A stretch of DNA of 64,000 bases. Origin: Emcibacter sp. (GTDB lineage Bacteria; Pseudomonadota; Alphaproteobacteria; Sphingomonadales; Emcibacteraceae). The first letter of the stretch is position 1, and every line of letters begins with the position of its first letter. The stretch spans positions 1,115,265 to 1,179,264 of the forward strand of contig JAJFIQ010000019.1 in the NCBI GenBank assembly GCA_021774785.1, given 5' to 3'. Position numbers and translations under genes: made by a program. The notes beneath the pieces were generated by a model, which was given only the letters and a program-made list of their open reading frames with translations, was not told the origin of the DNA and searched no databases. Positions 9,176-17,866 of this stretch are shown here, piece by piece.

Positions 9176-9733
9176 ATGCGCGTACTTTTATTCATATTGT
9201 TATCATTGCTAATGCTCTGCCCGTTCCCAGTTTGGGCCAAGGGAGAGCCAATAGAGGAAAACTATGTAAAAGCGACAGATTATATTTCAACAGCCCTCGG
9301 TAAAAAGCCTGAAAAACCGGGTGTCATCTGGATTACCAAGGATATCAGACCCGATATAAGAGTGATATTGCGCAAGAAGATATTCCCGCTACGCTATCGC
9401 TATTATCGCAATGAGGATCGTACCGTGTGGATACTGGCTGTGGTGGGCAGAACCATGCCCATCACAGCAGGCATCACCATAGAGGCAGGTAAGATCCTTG
9501 ACCTGACTGTATTGACTTATCGTGAAAGCCGGGGGTCGGAAATTCGTTTTCCCGCTTACAGCAATCAATTTAACGATGCGGAACTCACTGAGAAATTGCG
9601 CCTGTCCAAACCCATTAACGGCATATCGGGTGCTACCATGTCCACAAACGCCATGAAAAAGGCCAGCCGTCTGGCCCTGTATTTACATAATAAAGTTCTG
9701 GAAAAAGATGTCTCGTCAACCAAAAAACAATAA
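9176..9733 (+). CDS. Exported FMN-binding domain protein
   Basis: 185 residues with a signal peptide ending PVWA and a AAAGGA ribosome site. The C-terminal FMN_bind region contains NGISGATMST, which matches the SGATxST flavinylation motif whose last threonine receives FMN from ApbE. It is predicted to be a periplasmic covalent flavoprotein that relays electrons. It overlaps the PepSY gene by 26 bases and lies in the cluster divergent from apbE. It resembles the FMN-binding parts of RnfG/NqrC and NosR but is a short stand-alone form. Confidence 0.82.
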   Translation: MRVLLFILLSLLMLCPFPVWAKGEPIEENYVKATDYISTALGKKPEKPGVIWITKDIRPDIRVILRKKIFPLRYRYYRNEDRTVWILAVVGRTMPITAGITIEAGKILDLTVLTYRESRGSEIRFPAYSNQFNDAELTEKLRLSKPINGISGATMSTNAMKKASRLALYLHNKVLEKDVSSTKKQ

Positions 9734-10466
9734 TAATATTTCACAAAAAACGATCCGGCGTTGGCATCGGTGGGTGGGTTATACTTCACTTTTCTTTGTG
9801 ATGATTTTGAGCATCACAGGACTGACCCTCAACCGGTCTGAGAGATTAGGCCTCAATCAAATCATGGTTCAGGGTGATTTTGTATCCTCACTTTATGGTC
9901 TATCCCCGAACTCTCCACCCATTCATTACCAGACGAATGATCACTGGATAAGCTGGCTTGAAGGACGGGTGTATCTGGACGGCAAATTTTTCGCTCTTAA
10001 TTCATCTCGACCCACTGGTGCGACCATTGTGGGTGATATACTCATCATAGGTACTAAAGACGGTCTTTCCCTCTATATGAAAGATGGATCACTCGTGGAG
10101 ACTGTACCGGGAGAAATTACGGCAATTGACCAGCCATCCCCAGAATATATTCTTATAAAGACCCCAAATGGAATCTATAAACCTGATGCTGATTTCATCT
10201 CATGGCAGGAAACCTCAGAGATATTTAACCCCTCCCCCAATCTTGCCATTAAAGCACCGCAACATATTGCCGAAAAAATAAATAAGGATTACCAAGGAGA
10301 GGGCGTTACCCTGTCCCGCCTTATTCTTGACCTGCATTCCGGCAATATTATGGGGTCATACGGATCTTATATTATGGACTTGGCTGCCTTAAGTCTTATA
10401 TTCTTAGGCGCAACCGGATTTATGAAACGAAGACGATCCGATAAAGACAGACGCAAAAAAAAATAA
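9708..10466 (+). CDS. PepSY-associated transmembrane protein
   Basis: 252 residues. The N-terminal helix has the PepSY_TM signature (RRWHRWVGYTSLFFVMILSI), and a second helix near residue 215 follows LDLHSGNIMGSYG (MDLAALSLIFLGATGFMKRR). A periplasmic domain of about 180 residues with beta-propeller-like strands sits between them. Histidines in both membrane regions could bind heme, as proposed for PepSY reductases. It likely passes electrons across the inner membrane to the FMN protein. The start overlaps the FMN gene, with GGAAAAAG before the ATG. Confidence 0.78.
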   Translation: MSRQPKNNNNISQKTIRRWHRWVGYTSLFFVMILSITGLTLNRSERLGLNQIMVQGDFVSSLYGLSPNSPPIHYQTNDHWISWLEGRVYLDGKFFALNSSRPTGATIVGDILIIGTKDGLSLYMKDGSLVETVPGEITAIDQPSPEYILIKTPNGIYKPDADFISWQETSEIFNPSPNLAIKAPQHIAEKINKDYQGEGVTLSRLILDLHSGNIMGSYGSYIMDLAALSLIFLGATGFMKRRRSDKDRRKKK

Positions 10467-10483
10467 ATGCATAAAGGGCCGCC

Positions 10484-11293
10484 GTGACATTACTGCAAAT
10501 TATTGTGCTCGCCATAGTTCAGGGCATCACAGAATTCCTGCCCATTAGCTCATCAGGGCATCTTATTCTTGTCCCCATATTGACCGATTGGCCGGACCAG
10601 GGACTATTAATGGATGTTGGGGTTCATGTAGGGACACTGATGGCGGTAATACTGTATTTTCGCACCGATGTCATAAGGATGATCTTGGCCTTCTGGCATA
10701 TGATCACATTAAAAAAAGATACAAACCAGCAAGACAAACGCTTGATGATAGCCCTTATCCTGTCAACTATTCCGGTTGTTATTATTGGGGGGCTGGTCTC
10801 AAAGATGGGCTGGAATGATGCTTGGCGCACTCTGGAAATAATTGGCTGGACCAGCATCATCTTTGGCGTTTTACTCTATGCTTTGGATGATAAATGTGCG
10901 GTCACCAAGAAATTATCTGAACTGCGGTACGGTCATGCGTTGCTTATGGGCTTTGCACAGGTTCTGGCTATTATTCCGGGTGTCAGCAGGTCCGGCATCA
11001 CCATGACAGCAGCACGGGGATTGGGTTTTAGCCGCACAGAAGCTGCCCGTTTTTCCATGTTGATGTCCATACCAACGATCTTGGCCGCAGGCACACTGGA
11101 AGGCTTAAAACTATTGGAAATTGGTGATATAATTCTTGGCGCAGATATTCTTCTCGGTACAGGTCTATCCTTCATAACAGCCCTGTTGGCCATTGCGGGA
11201 CTTATGAAATGGCTTCAGAAATCCAGTATGACACCCTTTGTCATTTATCGGGTAATCTTGGGGATCGGTTTGCTCGGTCTGGTTTACGGATAA
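10484..11293 (+). CDS. uppP: Undecaprenyl-diphosphatase UppP (BacA)
   Basis: 269 residues, inner-membrane. It dephosphorylates undecaprenyl pyrophosphate to recycle the lipid carrier for peptidoglycan and other envelope polymers. Both catalytic motifs are present: QGITEFLPISSSGHLIL with the glutamates and serines, and PGVSRSGITMTAARGLGFSR. It starts at a GTG with AAAGGG upstream. Only 17 bases separate it from the PepSY gene, so it is probably co-transcribed with the flavin cluster. It converges on the PAS gene with a one-base gap. Confidence 0.92.
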   Translation: MTLLQIIVLAIVQGITEFLPISSSGHLILVPILTDWPDQGLLMDVGVHVGTLMAVILYFRTDVIRMILAFWHMITLKKDTNQQDKRLMIALILSTIPVVIIGGLVSKMGWNDAWRTLEIIGWTSIIFGVLLYALDDKCAVTKKLSELRYGHALLMGFAQVLAIIPGVSRSGITMTAARGLGFSRTEAARFSMLMSIPTILAAGTLEGLKLLEIGDIILGADILLGTGLSFITALLAIAGLMKWLQKSSMTPFVIYRVILGIGLLGLVYG

Positions 11294-11294
11294 A

Positions 11295-11846
11295 CTAGCG
11301 GTAAAAATCCAGTGCAGAAATTATAATATCAACATTCTCATTATCACTGGACATGGGCAAGGTAAGCGTGGAGTAATATTTATAGTCTTCTGACTCAATG
11401 GGGAATTCACATTCATGGTAATAGGGTTGCTTTGTTTTTACCAGATTCGTCATGCGTTTTATTATATCACCAGTGAAAGATACCTCATCCAGTTCCTTGC
11501 TCGTTCCTTCGAGTTGAAATGCACGAACAAGTTCAGTACCAAATAAACGGACTTTAAAACGTGGCTCGTCCTCCATTATGACATCTGCCATCCAGATTAC
11601 AGATAACAAATGCGGGATATCCGTTGGACATAAATCTTTCCGACAAGGCATCAATAGATCACCTTTGATCTTTAGCCAATATGCTAATAAATCTCTCTGT
11701 TTATCTGATGTAAAGGTCTTGGGGTCCACCCCCGCTATACTTTTAGCATTTAAATCTTTATCCATTATAGACCACTTTTCATTTGTATTATGCCAATTAA
11801 ATAGCATATTAAAATAATCAAATCCAGTTCCCAAAAAATAAACCAT
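11295..11846 (-). CDS. PAS_5-type sensory protein
   Basis: Up to 183 residues. The region LLAYWLKIKGDLLMPCRKDL through PFPI-like strands to IISALDFYR resembles the alphaproteobacterial PAS_5 family (PF07310), stand-alone PAS domains of unknown ligand. The start is uncertain: 11846 has no clear ribosome site, and the ATG at 11765 (MDKDLNAKSIAG) would give a 156-residue protein containing the whole domain. It ends one base from uppP on the opposite strand. Confidence 0.55.
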   Translation of the reverse strand: MVYFLGTGFDYFNMLFNWHNTNEKWSIMDKDLNAKSIAGVDPKTFTSDKQRDLLAYWLKIKGDLLMPCRKDLCPTDIPHLLSVIWMADVIMEDEPRFKVRLFGTELVRAFQLEGTSKELDEVSFTGDIIKRMTNLVKTKQPYYHECEFPIESEDYKYYSTLTLPMSSDNENVDIIISALDFYR

Positions 11847-11991
11847 TTTGCGGTAAGGGTTACTGAAGTGATCTGTAAAAAATCAAATTCACAAGAAAAA
11901 ACCATAGTGAGGAGATTTTTCACTTTCCCTTAAATAATCTATGGGATAAAAGACAGTGAATGTTTATACAAATAAATCTCAGGTGAAAATC

Positions 11992-12279
11992 ATGACAGCC
12001 CGTATTTATTGCCCAACTAAGAATGCCATGCAATCAGGTATGAAAAACACCCGCAAGTGGGTTTTGGAATATATCGCAGAAAAAGGTAAAAACCTTGACC
12101 CTTTGATGGGCTGGACCGGATCATCGGATATGGACGGTCAGATTAGCTTGAAATTTTCTTCAAAGGACGATGCGGTAACATATGCCAAACGCAACGGCAT
12201 TGTTTATGAAGTAACCGAACCAAAGGCAAGAAAAGTAAGAATAAAATCCTATGCTGACGTATTCGCTTACCGCGGATAA
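11992..12279 (+). CDS. NDUFS4-type NADH dehydrogenase (complex I) accessory subunit
   Basis: 95 residues. The protein (TARIYCPTKNAMQSGMKNTR, MGWTGSSDMDGQISLKF, AVTYAKRNGIVYEV) matches the ETC_C1_NDUFS4 family, the bacterial counterpart of the 18-kDa AQDQ subunit of mitochondrial complex I, characteristic of alphaproteobacteria. AGGTG precedes the ATG at 11992; an upstream in-frame ATG at 11956 has no ribosome site. It is a single gene directly before tRNA-Arg. Confidence 0.88.
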   Translation: MTARIYCPTKNAMQSGMKNTRKWVLEYIAEKGKNLDPLMGWTGSSDMDGQISLKFSSKDDAVTYAKRNGIVYEVTEPKARKVRIKSYADVFAYRG

Positions 12280-12300
12280 TTAACAGTTCATTTCTCATGT

Positions 12301-12377
<77 letters not shown>

Positions 12378-13247
12378 ATCACGTACAAAACTGGGAACTC
12401 TTTCTTTTGAGGAATTCTCGGCTTTTAAGGCAACCGCAAGAGCGGCCTTTAGGCCTATCACTGTAATGTTCTCCTTACTGACATCAACACGGCTCACCAG
12501 CATCTTCATATATTCTTTCCTGAATCCCTTGGGGCCATTATGCAACATGTCCTTAAGGGTTGTAGAGATGCGGTCAAGCTGTGCGTTGCTTAAATGACGC
12601 ATGGGAAGATTGAGATTTCCCTCTTTCAATGTAATCAATCGTGTCAGTTCATCGCGCCGGGCTTCCAGCTTGTCATTGTGATCTTTGAAACCTTTGCTGT
12701 CACTGACAAGGCCATCTGTCAGGGCCTCAAATAATTTGCCGACCTTGTTGTCCACTTCCTTTAATTCTCTTCTGAGCAGTTTAAGGTCATTCATGGCATC
12801 CTGATTATTATCTTTAGCCCGTTTCAGGGTTTGTTTGAGAAGATGTTTCAAACGATCCTTTTGTAATATTTTATCAGCGATACCGCCCGCTCTTACCCGT
12901 TGTCAGCATCAAGCGGCTATCACAGCCAGAGCAGCGGGCAATGCCAGACAGAAGCACCGAATTCAGAACCAGTCTCGGTGCAACCTTTTTCGGGCTACGT
13001 GCTTTCAGGCGTTGCTGGACAAGATCAAACTTCTCCGGGTCTATAATAGCGGGTACTTGTAGGGGAACCCATTCTTCCCGGGGTCTGAGCTTGCGGGTCC
13101 GGCTGTTATGCTTGTTAAAAGGTGAATGCCTTTATAGGCACTATGGGTCAGGATATTGTGAACAATACTGATATAATAATCGCCCCCCGTTGAGGTTTTG
13201 TAATTTCTCCGGTTGAGATATTCTGCGATCAGCTTAATGCCCATGGG

Positions 13248-13263
13248 GTAATACCCCCATTTT
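13248..13263 (+). repeat. 16-bp direct repeat, copy 1
   Basis: GTAATACCCCCATTTT is identical at 17643-17658. This copy sits exactly where recombinase homology ends, suggesting a recombination junction or the end of a lost mobile element. Confidence 0.55.
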
Positions 13264-13410
13264 AGGGAACTTCAGAAGTAGAACCATTTAAGCGGCCTTA
13301 GGTAACATACCTGCACCTTGACTCAATTTCCACACGGGTTTTATTCAACCACCATAGCCCACTAGCATCAGGTGTGTACGAAATAATCAAGTAATGGCTG
13401 ACAATGGCTG

Positions 13411-13710
13411 TTAAGCTCCTTGGGCCGCGAATGGCTGGACATGAATGTCTTCTTCACGTTGACGCATGTAATATGAATCATAACGGGTTTGCATACGTAG
13501 CAAGGTATCCATCCTAACACCGAAAGCTTTTTCAATACGCAGGGCCATTTCCGGCGATAATGACGCTTTCTTATTCAAGAGGTTGGATAGTGCAGGACGA
13601 CCAACACCAAGGGCCTTGGCGGCATCCGTCACAGACAAATCATCCGGCAAGACAGAGCGTTTGATAAACCCGCCCGGATGCGGTGGTTTCATGCCTATTT
13701 TAATTGCCAT
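13411..13710 (-). CDS. higA: HigA-type antitoxin
   Basis: 99 residues of the HigA addiction-module antitoxin family. The start (KPPHPGGFIKRSVLPDDLSV) is typical, followed by an XRE-type helix-turn-helix (TDAAKALGVGRPALSNLLNK) and SLSPEMALRIEKAFG. It would neutralise HigB and repress the operon. It follows higB by 19 bases in the usual toxin-first order and lies within the tRNA-Arg island. Confidence 0.9.
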   Translation of the reverse strand: MAIKIGMKPPHPGGFIKRSVLPDDLSVTDAAKALGVGRPALSNLLNKKASLSPEMALRIEKAFGVRMDTLLRMQTRYDSYYMRQREEDIHVQPFAAQGA

Positions 13711-13729
13711 TGGTCATACTCCTTGGCTG

Positions 13730-14020
13730 TTAGTGGTAATCTTCATAATCCACATCATAAAGTTCGTTTTCACCAGCATCGTGACTGAAGATAATGCGCC
13801 AGTTTGCTGTCACATGCAGACTGTATGCTCCGGCGCGGTTCCCTGTTAAACGATGTGGTTTATATTTTTTGAGATCCATAACCTCATCAATATTTTCAAT
13901 CTCGATGAGAAACGCCATAATATCGATGATCTTTTCAATGTAATCCTGCTGCATTCCCTTGGGATTGTTTTTCTCAACAAGATTGCGCAGACCTTTATGG
14001 CGTATGTTTCTGATCTCCAT
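13730..14020 (-). CDS. higB: HigB-type (RelE superfamily) toxin
   Basis: 96 residues from ATG 14020 (MEIRNIRHKGLRNL). It is a ribosome-dependent mRNA interferase of the HigB family, recognised by FxxKGLRxL, KYKPHRLTGNRAGAYSLHV and NWRIIFSHDAGENELYDVDY with the conserved NWRI(I/T)F strand. An in-frame start 18 codons upstream (14074) runs through the palindromic operator and is unlikely. The module appears intact, unlike its island neighbours. Confidence 0.9.
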   Translation of the reverse strand: MEIRNIRHKGLRNLVEKNNPKGMQQDYIEKIIDIMAFLIEIENIDEVMDLKKYKPHRLTGNRAGAYSLHVTANWRIIFSHDAGENELYDVDYEDYH

Positions 14021-14041
14021 ACTTGAGTGTAACGTATTGTA

Positions 14042-14054
14042 TTGCGTAACGCAA
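14042..14054. promoter_or_regulatory. Candidate HigA operator
   Basis: A perfect 6-1-6 palindrome, TTGCGT-A-ACGCAA, 22 bases upstream of higB. A related half-site (GTAACGTATTGTATTGCG) overlaps it. Its position fits autoregulation of higBA. The assignment is inference. Confidence 0.45.
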
Positions 14055-14074
14055 CAGGCATCATTTATACACAA

Positions 14075-14561
14075 ATTCCGAGCAGCTAGCGAGGCAGGGC
14101 TACCGCTGCCCTAGTCTATGTGAGGAAAGATAAGTCGAACACCAGCGATTGTGCTAAGGAATTCACCAATGCGCACAAACTGTTAATGAGCATATAAAAT
14201 TGATCAGATATTAGCACATTACGTTGATTCCCTGTGGCAGGATGTCAGAGAAAAAACAACACGGGTTTCCTTCCCTAGCAAGTAGTAAGAATAAATATAC
14301 ACGGGTCAAAACATAAAACCAATAGCCCACCTTAGTGGGTCAGTTTTGCATGCCTATTAACATTTCTGGACCATGCCGCGCATTCTTGCGCTGAGCACCA
14401 ATTGGGCAACATCTGAAAGACAATTTTAGATACAAACTCCATTCATCTAGAAATTTTCCAAATCAGGGGATTATATTTCTATAGTAAGCAGCTGGACGTG
14501 TCACGGATTGAGCCGGTTTTGGTTTACAGTTATCTGCTGTTAAGTCATTATGAGGTGAGAG
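14075..14561. other. Intergenic region in island, no gene seen
   Basis: 487 bases between higB and the AraC gene. There are stops in all frames and no recognisable product. ACACGGGT recurs at 14259 and 14300 and also at 13333 on the other side of higBA, each near AATAGCCCAC or CATAGCCCAC. This is a faint imperfect duplication flanking the toxin module. Confidence 0.4.
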
Positions 14562-15407
14562 TTGAGCAATAAAGTGAATAAGTCGGAAGTAAAAGTGCCC
14601 TCCAATCGGCCACCAAAATCTAATTGGGTCATTCAGGCCCCAGGTGAAATTGAACGCATTGAAGCGTTTTTTTCTGGTGTGGGCTTTGTCCCCCATCGTC
14701 ATGACACTTATGCCATTGGGTGGACAGTTAGCGGCGTTCAAAGTTTCGATTATCGAGGGGTCGCCCGATACAGCCTGCCGGGTCGAACCGTCGTCCTTCA
14801 CCCCGATGAAAAACATGATGGCAGGGCCGGCACCGATGTCGGGTTTCAATACCGGGTGATATATATTGAACCCGCGACAATCCAAAGTATACTCGGGGGC
14901 AAACCGTTGCCCTTTATTGAAGGCGGCATCTCTCTTGATCCGCAGCTTTATCAGGTAACAAGTCGGCTGCTCGGAGATTTGGATAATGCTCTCGACCCCT
15001 TAGAATATCAGGATACGATCTATGACCTGGCGAATGCGCTGGATGTGGCTTCGGGTTCTGGGTGTGAGGGCCGAAAAAATTTCGATTATCAGGCGGCTTC
15101 CCTGGCCCAGCAATTTCTCGCTGATAATCTGCATCAGAATATCACTCTGGATGATTTGGAACGTATAACAGGGCGGGATCGCTGGAAACTGTCGCGGGAC
15201 TTTAGTGCTCTGTATGGCACCAGTCCTTACCGATATCTGGTGATGCGTCGACTGGAACAGGCCTGCGCCATGATGGTCAGAGATCACCCCTTATCACAAG
15301 TTGCCATGGCCTGCAATTTTGCTGACCAAAGTCACATGAACCGACATTTTAAGAAAACCTATGGCATGACCCCAAAACAGTGGCTCAAGACACTCGGCGA
15401 TGCTTAA
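14562..15407 (+). CDS. AraC-family transcriptional regulator
   Basis: 281 residues. An N-terminal cupin-like sensor (FVPHRHDTYAIGWTVSGVQS, YSLPGRTVVLHPDEKHDG) precedes a C-terminal double helix-turn-helix of AraC type (ITLDDLERITGRDRWKLSRD, GTSPYRYLVMRRLEQA, SQVAMACNFADQSHMNRHFK, GMTPKQW). It starts at a TTG with GAGGTGAG five bases upstream; no ATG gives a full N-terminus. The sensor type is common among regulators of amino-acid export genes. It lies upstream of the truncated ABC gene and CPBP gene in the island. Confidence 0.85.
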   Translation: MSNKVNKSEVKVPSNRPPKSNWVIQAPGEIERIEAFFSGVGFVPHRHDTYAIGWTVSGVQSFDYRGVARYSLPGRTVVLHPDEKHDGRAGTDVGFQYRVIYIEPATIQSILGGKPLPFIEGGISLDPQLYQVTSRLLGDLDNALDPLEYQDTIYDLANALDVASGSGCEGRKNFDYQAASLAQQFLADNLHQNITLDDLERITGRDRWKLSRDFSALYGTSPYRYLVMRRLEQACAMMVRDHPLSQVAMACNFADQSHMNRHFKKTYGMTPKQWLKTLGDA

Positions 15408-15563
15408 CGTTTAATCTTTGAACCTGCACAATCGTTCTATATTTGATTTTTCCCTTGCCATAAACTTCACGTTAAGTTGCCTCTTATAGTCGTCGTGCCC
15501 TGTAAATTTTAGGGGCAACACCTCAGAAGGCAGATGTTAAATCACGGATCGAATGGTAAGAAA

Positions 15564-15911
15564 ATGCTGGTAATTAACAATTTAAGTAAAACCTACACCA
15601 ACGGCGTGAAGGCACTGGATGGCGTCTCTTTCTCTATTCCGAAAGGTATGTTTGGTCTGCTTGGCCCCAATGGTGCAGGCAAATCGTCCTTGATGCGTAC
15701 ATTGGCAACCTTGCAGCAGGCCGATACAGGTTCAATTGTTTTTGATGGCATCGATATCAGTAAACACTCTCAGGGTTTACGTTCAAGGTTAGGGTATTTG
15801 CCGCAGGATTTTGATGTCTACCTCCGGATCAGCGCCTATGACCTGCTCGATCATCTGGCTATCCTGAAGGGCATTAACTCAAATACTTACTTCGATTTTC
15901 CTATTCAATAA
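15564..15911 (+). pseudogene. ABC transporter ATPase, 3'-truncated
   Basis: 115 residues from the ATG at 15564 (an in-frame ATG at 15534 is also possible). The N-terminal half of an ABC ATPase is intact: Walker A GLLGPNGAGKSSLMRTLATL and Q-loop RLGYLPQDFDVY. Homology stops after DLLDHLAILKGI, and ten unrelated residues precede the stop. The LSGGQ signature, Walker B and H-loop are missing, so it cannot hydrolyse ATP. The CPBP gene begins 37 bases later, so a deletion probably joined the two. Confidence 0.8.
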
Positions 15912-15948
15912 CTCACAAATAAAAATCGATATGAGGAAAGACAGCACA

Positions 15949-16668
15949 ATGAAGTATACTTCTAAAGCCACCGAACTACGTCACCGTCCCATATTATACG
16001 GCATAGCATTCGGTGTATTTGCCATATTATTGACACTACGGGAATCTGAGGCGTTTGGGTATGTCTTTAAGAGTCTGCCAATTTTAGGCGGCAATATCCC
16101 GTTTTTTACCTTAGCCATAATGCTGGCCTACGCTTACCGGATCAGTGGTGGGCGCTTGAGCGACATTGGTTTGAGTTGGCCGAGTTGGTCCTGCTCGCGG
16201 CGCATGGCAGTGATCCGGATCACGGTTGCAGGGGTTTTGATCTTCCTCGCCAGGGCACTTGTTGCGACCTCGCTTGGGCCAGTGCTTGATGAAATTGGGC
16301 CAAGACCTGACACCTTGGCACGCATGGCGCCACTTGTTAACAACTTGGACCTTCTCCTCCTGTTGCTGCCGTTGATGTGGCTGGCCGTCATGGGAGAAGA
16401 GCTTCTATTTCGTGGTTTTGTGATGAATTTCCTTGCTTCCAGATTTGACGGTACGGCAAAAGCATGGGGGCTGGCGATCATTATCTCTGCGATATTGTTT
16501 GGCGTTGGCCATTTTTGGCAAGGTCCGCGCGGAATGATCGCGAGCGGTGCCGGTGCCTTGGTGATGGGCGCAGGATATTATTTGGTTGGCAGGAACCTAT
16601 GGCCAACCATTTTGGCGCACAGCCTCGGTAATACGCTCGGGTTCTTTTCGGTTTACCTGAGCGACTGA
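15949..16668 (+). CDS. CPBP-family intramembrane metalloprotease
   Basis: About 239 residues with six or more hydrophobic helices. CPBP (CAAX protease / bacteriocin-processing) motifs are present: EELLFRG (EExxxR), FGVGHFWQG (FxxxH) and HSLGNT. These are glutamic intramembrane proteases. Bacterial members often process or protect against peptides and sit beside ABC transporters, but the function here is unknown. ATG 15949 has GAGGAAAG upstream, while an ATG six codons earlier does not. It appears intact although both neighbours are truncated. Confidence 0.82.
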   Translation: MKYTSKATELRHRPILYGIAFGVFAILLTLRESEAFGYVFKSLPILGGNIPFFTLAIMLAYAYRISGGRLSDIGLSWPSWSCSRRMAVIRITVAGVLIFLARALVATSLGPVLDEIGPRPDTLARMAPLVNNLDLLLLLLPLMWLAVMGEELLFRGFVMNFLASRFDGTAKAWGLAIIISAILFGVGHFWQGPRGMIASGAGALVMGAGYYLVGRNLWPTILAHSLGNTLGFFSVYLSD

Positions 16669-16715
16669 CACATCCGCCGCACTGGCTTCCTCAACAACCT
16701 GACGCTTGACATCTT

Positions 16716-17337
16716 CCTAGTTTAGAAAAATTACTTTTCACCAAAGTAAATCCTGCTGTAAAGGTTTTCAGGCATACCATGGCAATTGATGAAAAAAGAC
16801 GTATGTTTCGATTAGATGATTGGGAGGTAGAACAGGAATATAAACCGAATGTTTTTTCGACGGGTAAGAAAAAAATCAAGATTGCAAGCAAGTGTGGTTT
16901 GCAGGATGTCATTCAGACGTTGGCGGGGGGGGGGGGATAAAAGAGAAGAAAGGTCTATTTCTCAATTTCCTTTGAAATGGATGATCGATGAAGCCCGAAA
17001 TGCTGGAATAATGAGACGCACACAGATGTATAACCATGTTGTGCTGGGTAGAGTATTCAAGGACGGAAAATACAACTATCCTGCCCCCGACTATCGTGGA
17101 AAAATCCACAATTCTATGACCATAGGGTGGGCATGGATGGAAGTTATTCCTAAGCTATCTAAGATGAAGAAATGGAAAAAAAGAATATCAATTTTAGGGT
17201 TTTACATTCCATGGGCTGAGCCCCGTATGATTGATAAAAATGCCAATATTCATAAATCTGTATACGACCGTTTTATTGATAAAAACATCTCCTATTCACC
17301 AAAAAACTTCCCTAAAAAATATAATATTACTAATTAG
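16716..17337 (+). pseudogene. DUF2235 alpha/beta hydrolase, N-truncated and frameshifted
   Basis: Three frames together read as the C-terminal half of a DUF2235 hydrolase, the domain of Tle1-type phospholipases and related proteins. Frame one gives NPAVKVFRHTMAIDEKRRMF, frame two VWFAGCHSDVGG and frame three ERSISQFPLKWMIDEARNAG to the stop at 17337. The first shift is near 16885 after a run of seven A. The second is in a run of 12 G at 16925-16936. The catalytic GxSxG part upstream is missing. The open stretch 16849-17337 alone is not a real protein. Confidence 0.7.
16925..16936 (+). repeat. Homopolymer run of 12 G
   Basis: Twelve consecutive G residues within the conserved DVGGG motif of the DUF2235 remnant. 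A run of 10 or 13 G would join the WFAGCHSDVGG and ERSISQFPL frames; 12 does not. Confidence 0.9.
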
Positions 17338-17523
17338 GATTAGGGTCTGGGCTAGACTCATTAAATCCGCTATATGACTATACTTGCAATGCATATCGCG
17401 GAGAAGAAAGTATGTGCACATCGGTCATATAGTTTTGGAATACGCTACCAGTCTTTCAGTCTCCCAAACATATTTTCAATTTTAATGAGCAACAAGGATA
17501 ACTTCAACCCAGTTCTCTTTTTC

Positions 17524-17543
17524 ATCCTGTCGGGTGCACCAAT
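17524..17543 (+). repeat. Right attachment-site-like repeat
   Basis: ATCCTGTCGGGTGCACCAAT matches the last 20 bases of the tRNA-Arg region (12360-12379) at 19 of 20 positions. The rest of a tRNA is absent, so this is a boundary repeat rather than a second gene. It defines an island of about 5.2 kb. Confidence 0.7.
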
Positions 17544-17642
17544 AATCTCTTGATATAACTATAAAATACAAGAACATCGCACTCAAAAGTCATCAATCAT
17601 CTCTGTAACTACCAATAGGGTAGTTTTACAATAAAACAATCT

Positions 17643-17658
17643 GTAATACCCCCATTTT
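17643..17658 (+). repeat. 16-bp direct repeat, copy 2
   Basis: Identical to 13248-13263. It lies 99 bases outside the right attachment-like repeat. Confidence 0.55.
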
Positions 17659-17866
17659 TAGAGGCGGATTGCCCATGGCACTTATTGTTTTCAACACCCA
17701 TTAACGAAGTTTTATCATCTTATCGATATATATTATTTCATAGATTAAATTACATATCCCTTAATCATATAAGAAACAGTGTTTATCGGGGAGGGTATGT
17801 AGACGAAGATGAATAATATGTTGCAAAAGCAACAGAAACTAAAAACTTATTACAAAGGGATTATCT

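Larger units (their letters stand above)
17338..17866. other. Island right boundary and porin leader, no gene seen
   Basis: 529 bases without a credible reading frame. It contains the right copy of the tRNA-Arg 3' end (17524), the second 16-bp repeat (17643) and an AT-rich stretch (17700-17770) that probably holds the promoter of the porin operon starting at 17867. Confidence 0.6.

Noticed and set aside
16849..17337. Open frame of 162 codons as a complete gene
   Set aside because: Its first 25 residues are an out-of-frame reading of the DUF2235 remnant. The conserved motifs lie in the other frames.
17524..17543. A second tRNA at the right boundary
   Set aside because: Only the 3' 20 bases match; no acceptor 5' strand, D-arm or anticodon arm precedes them.
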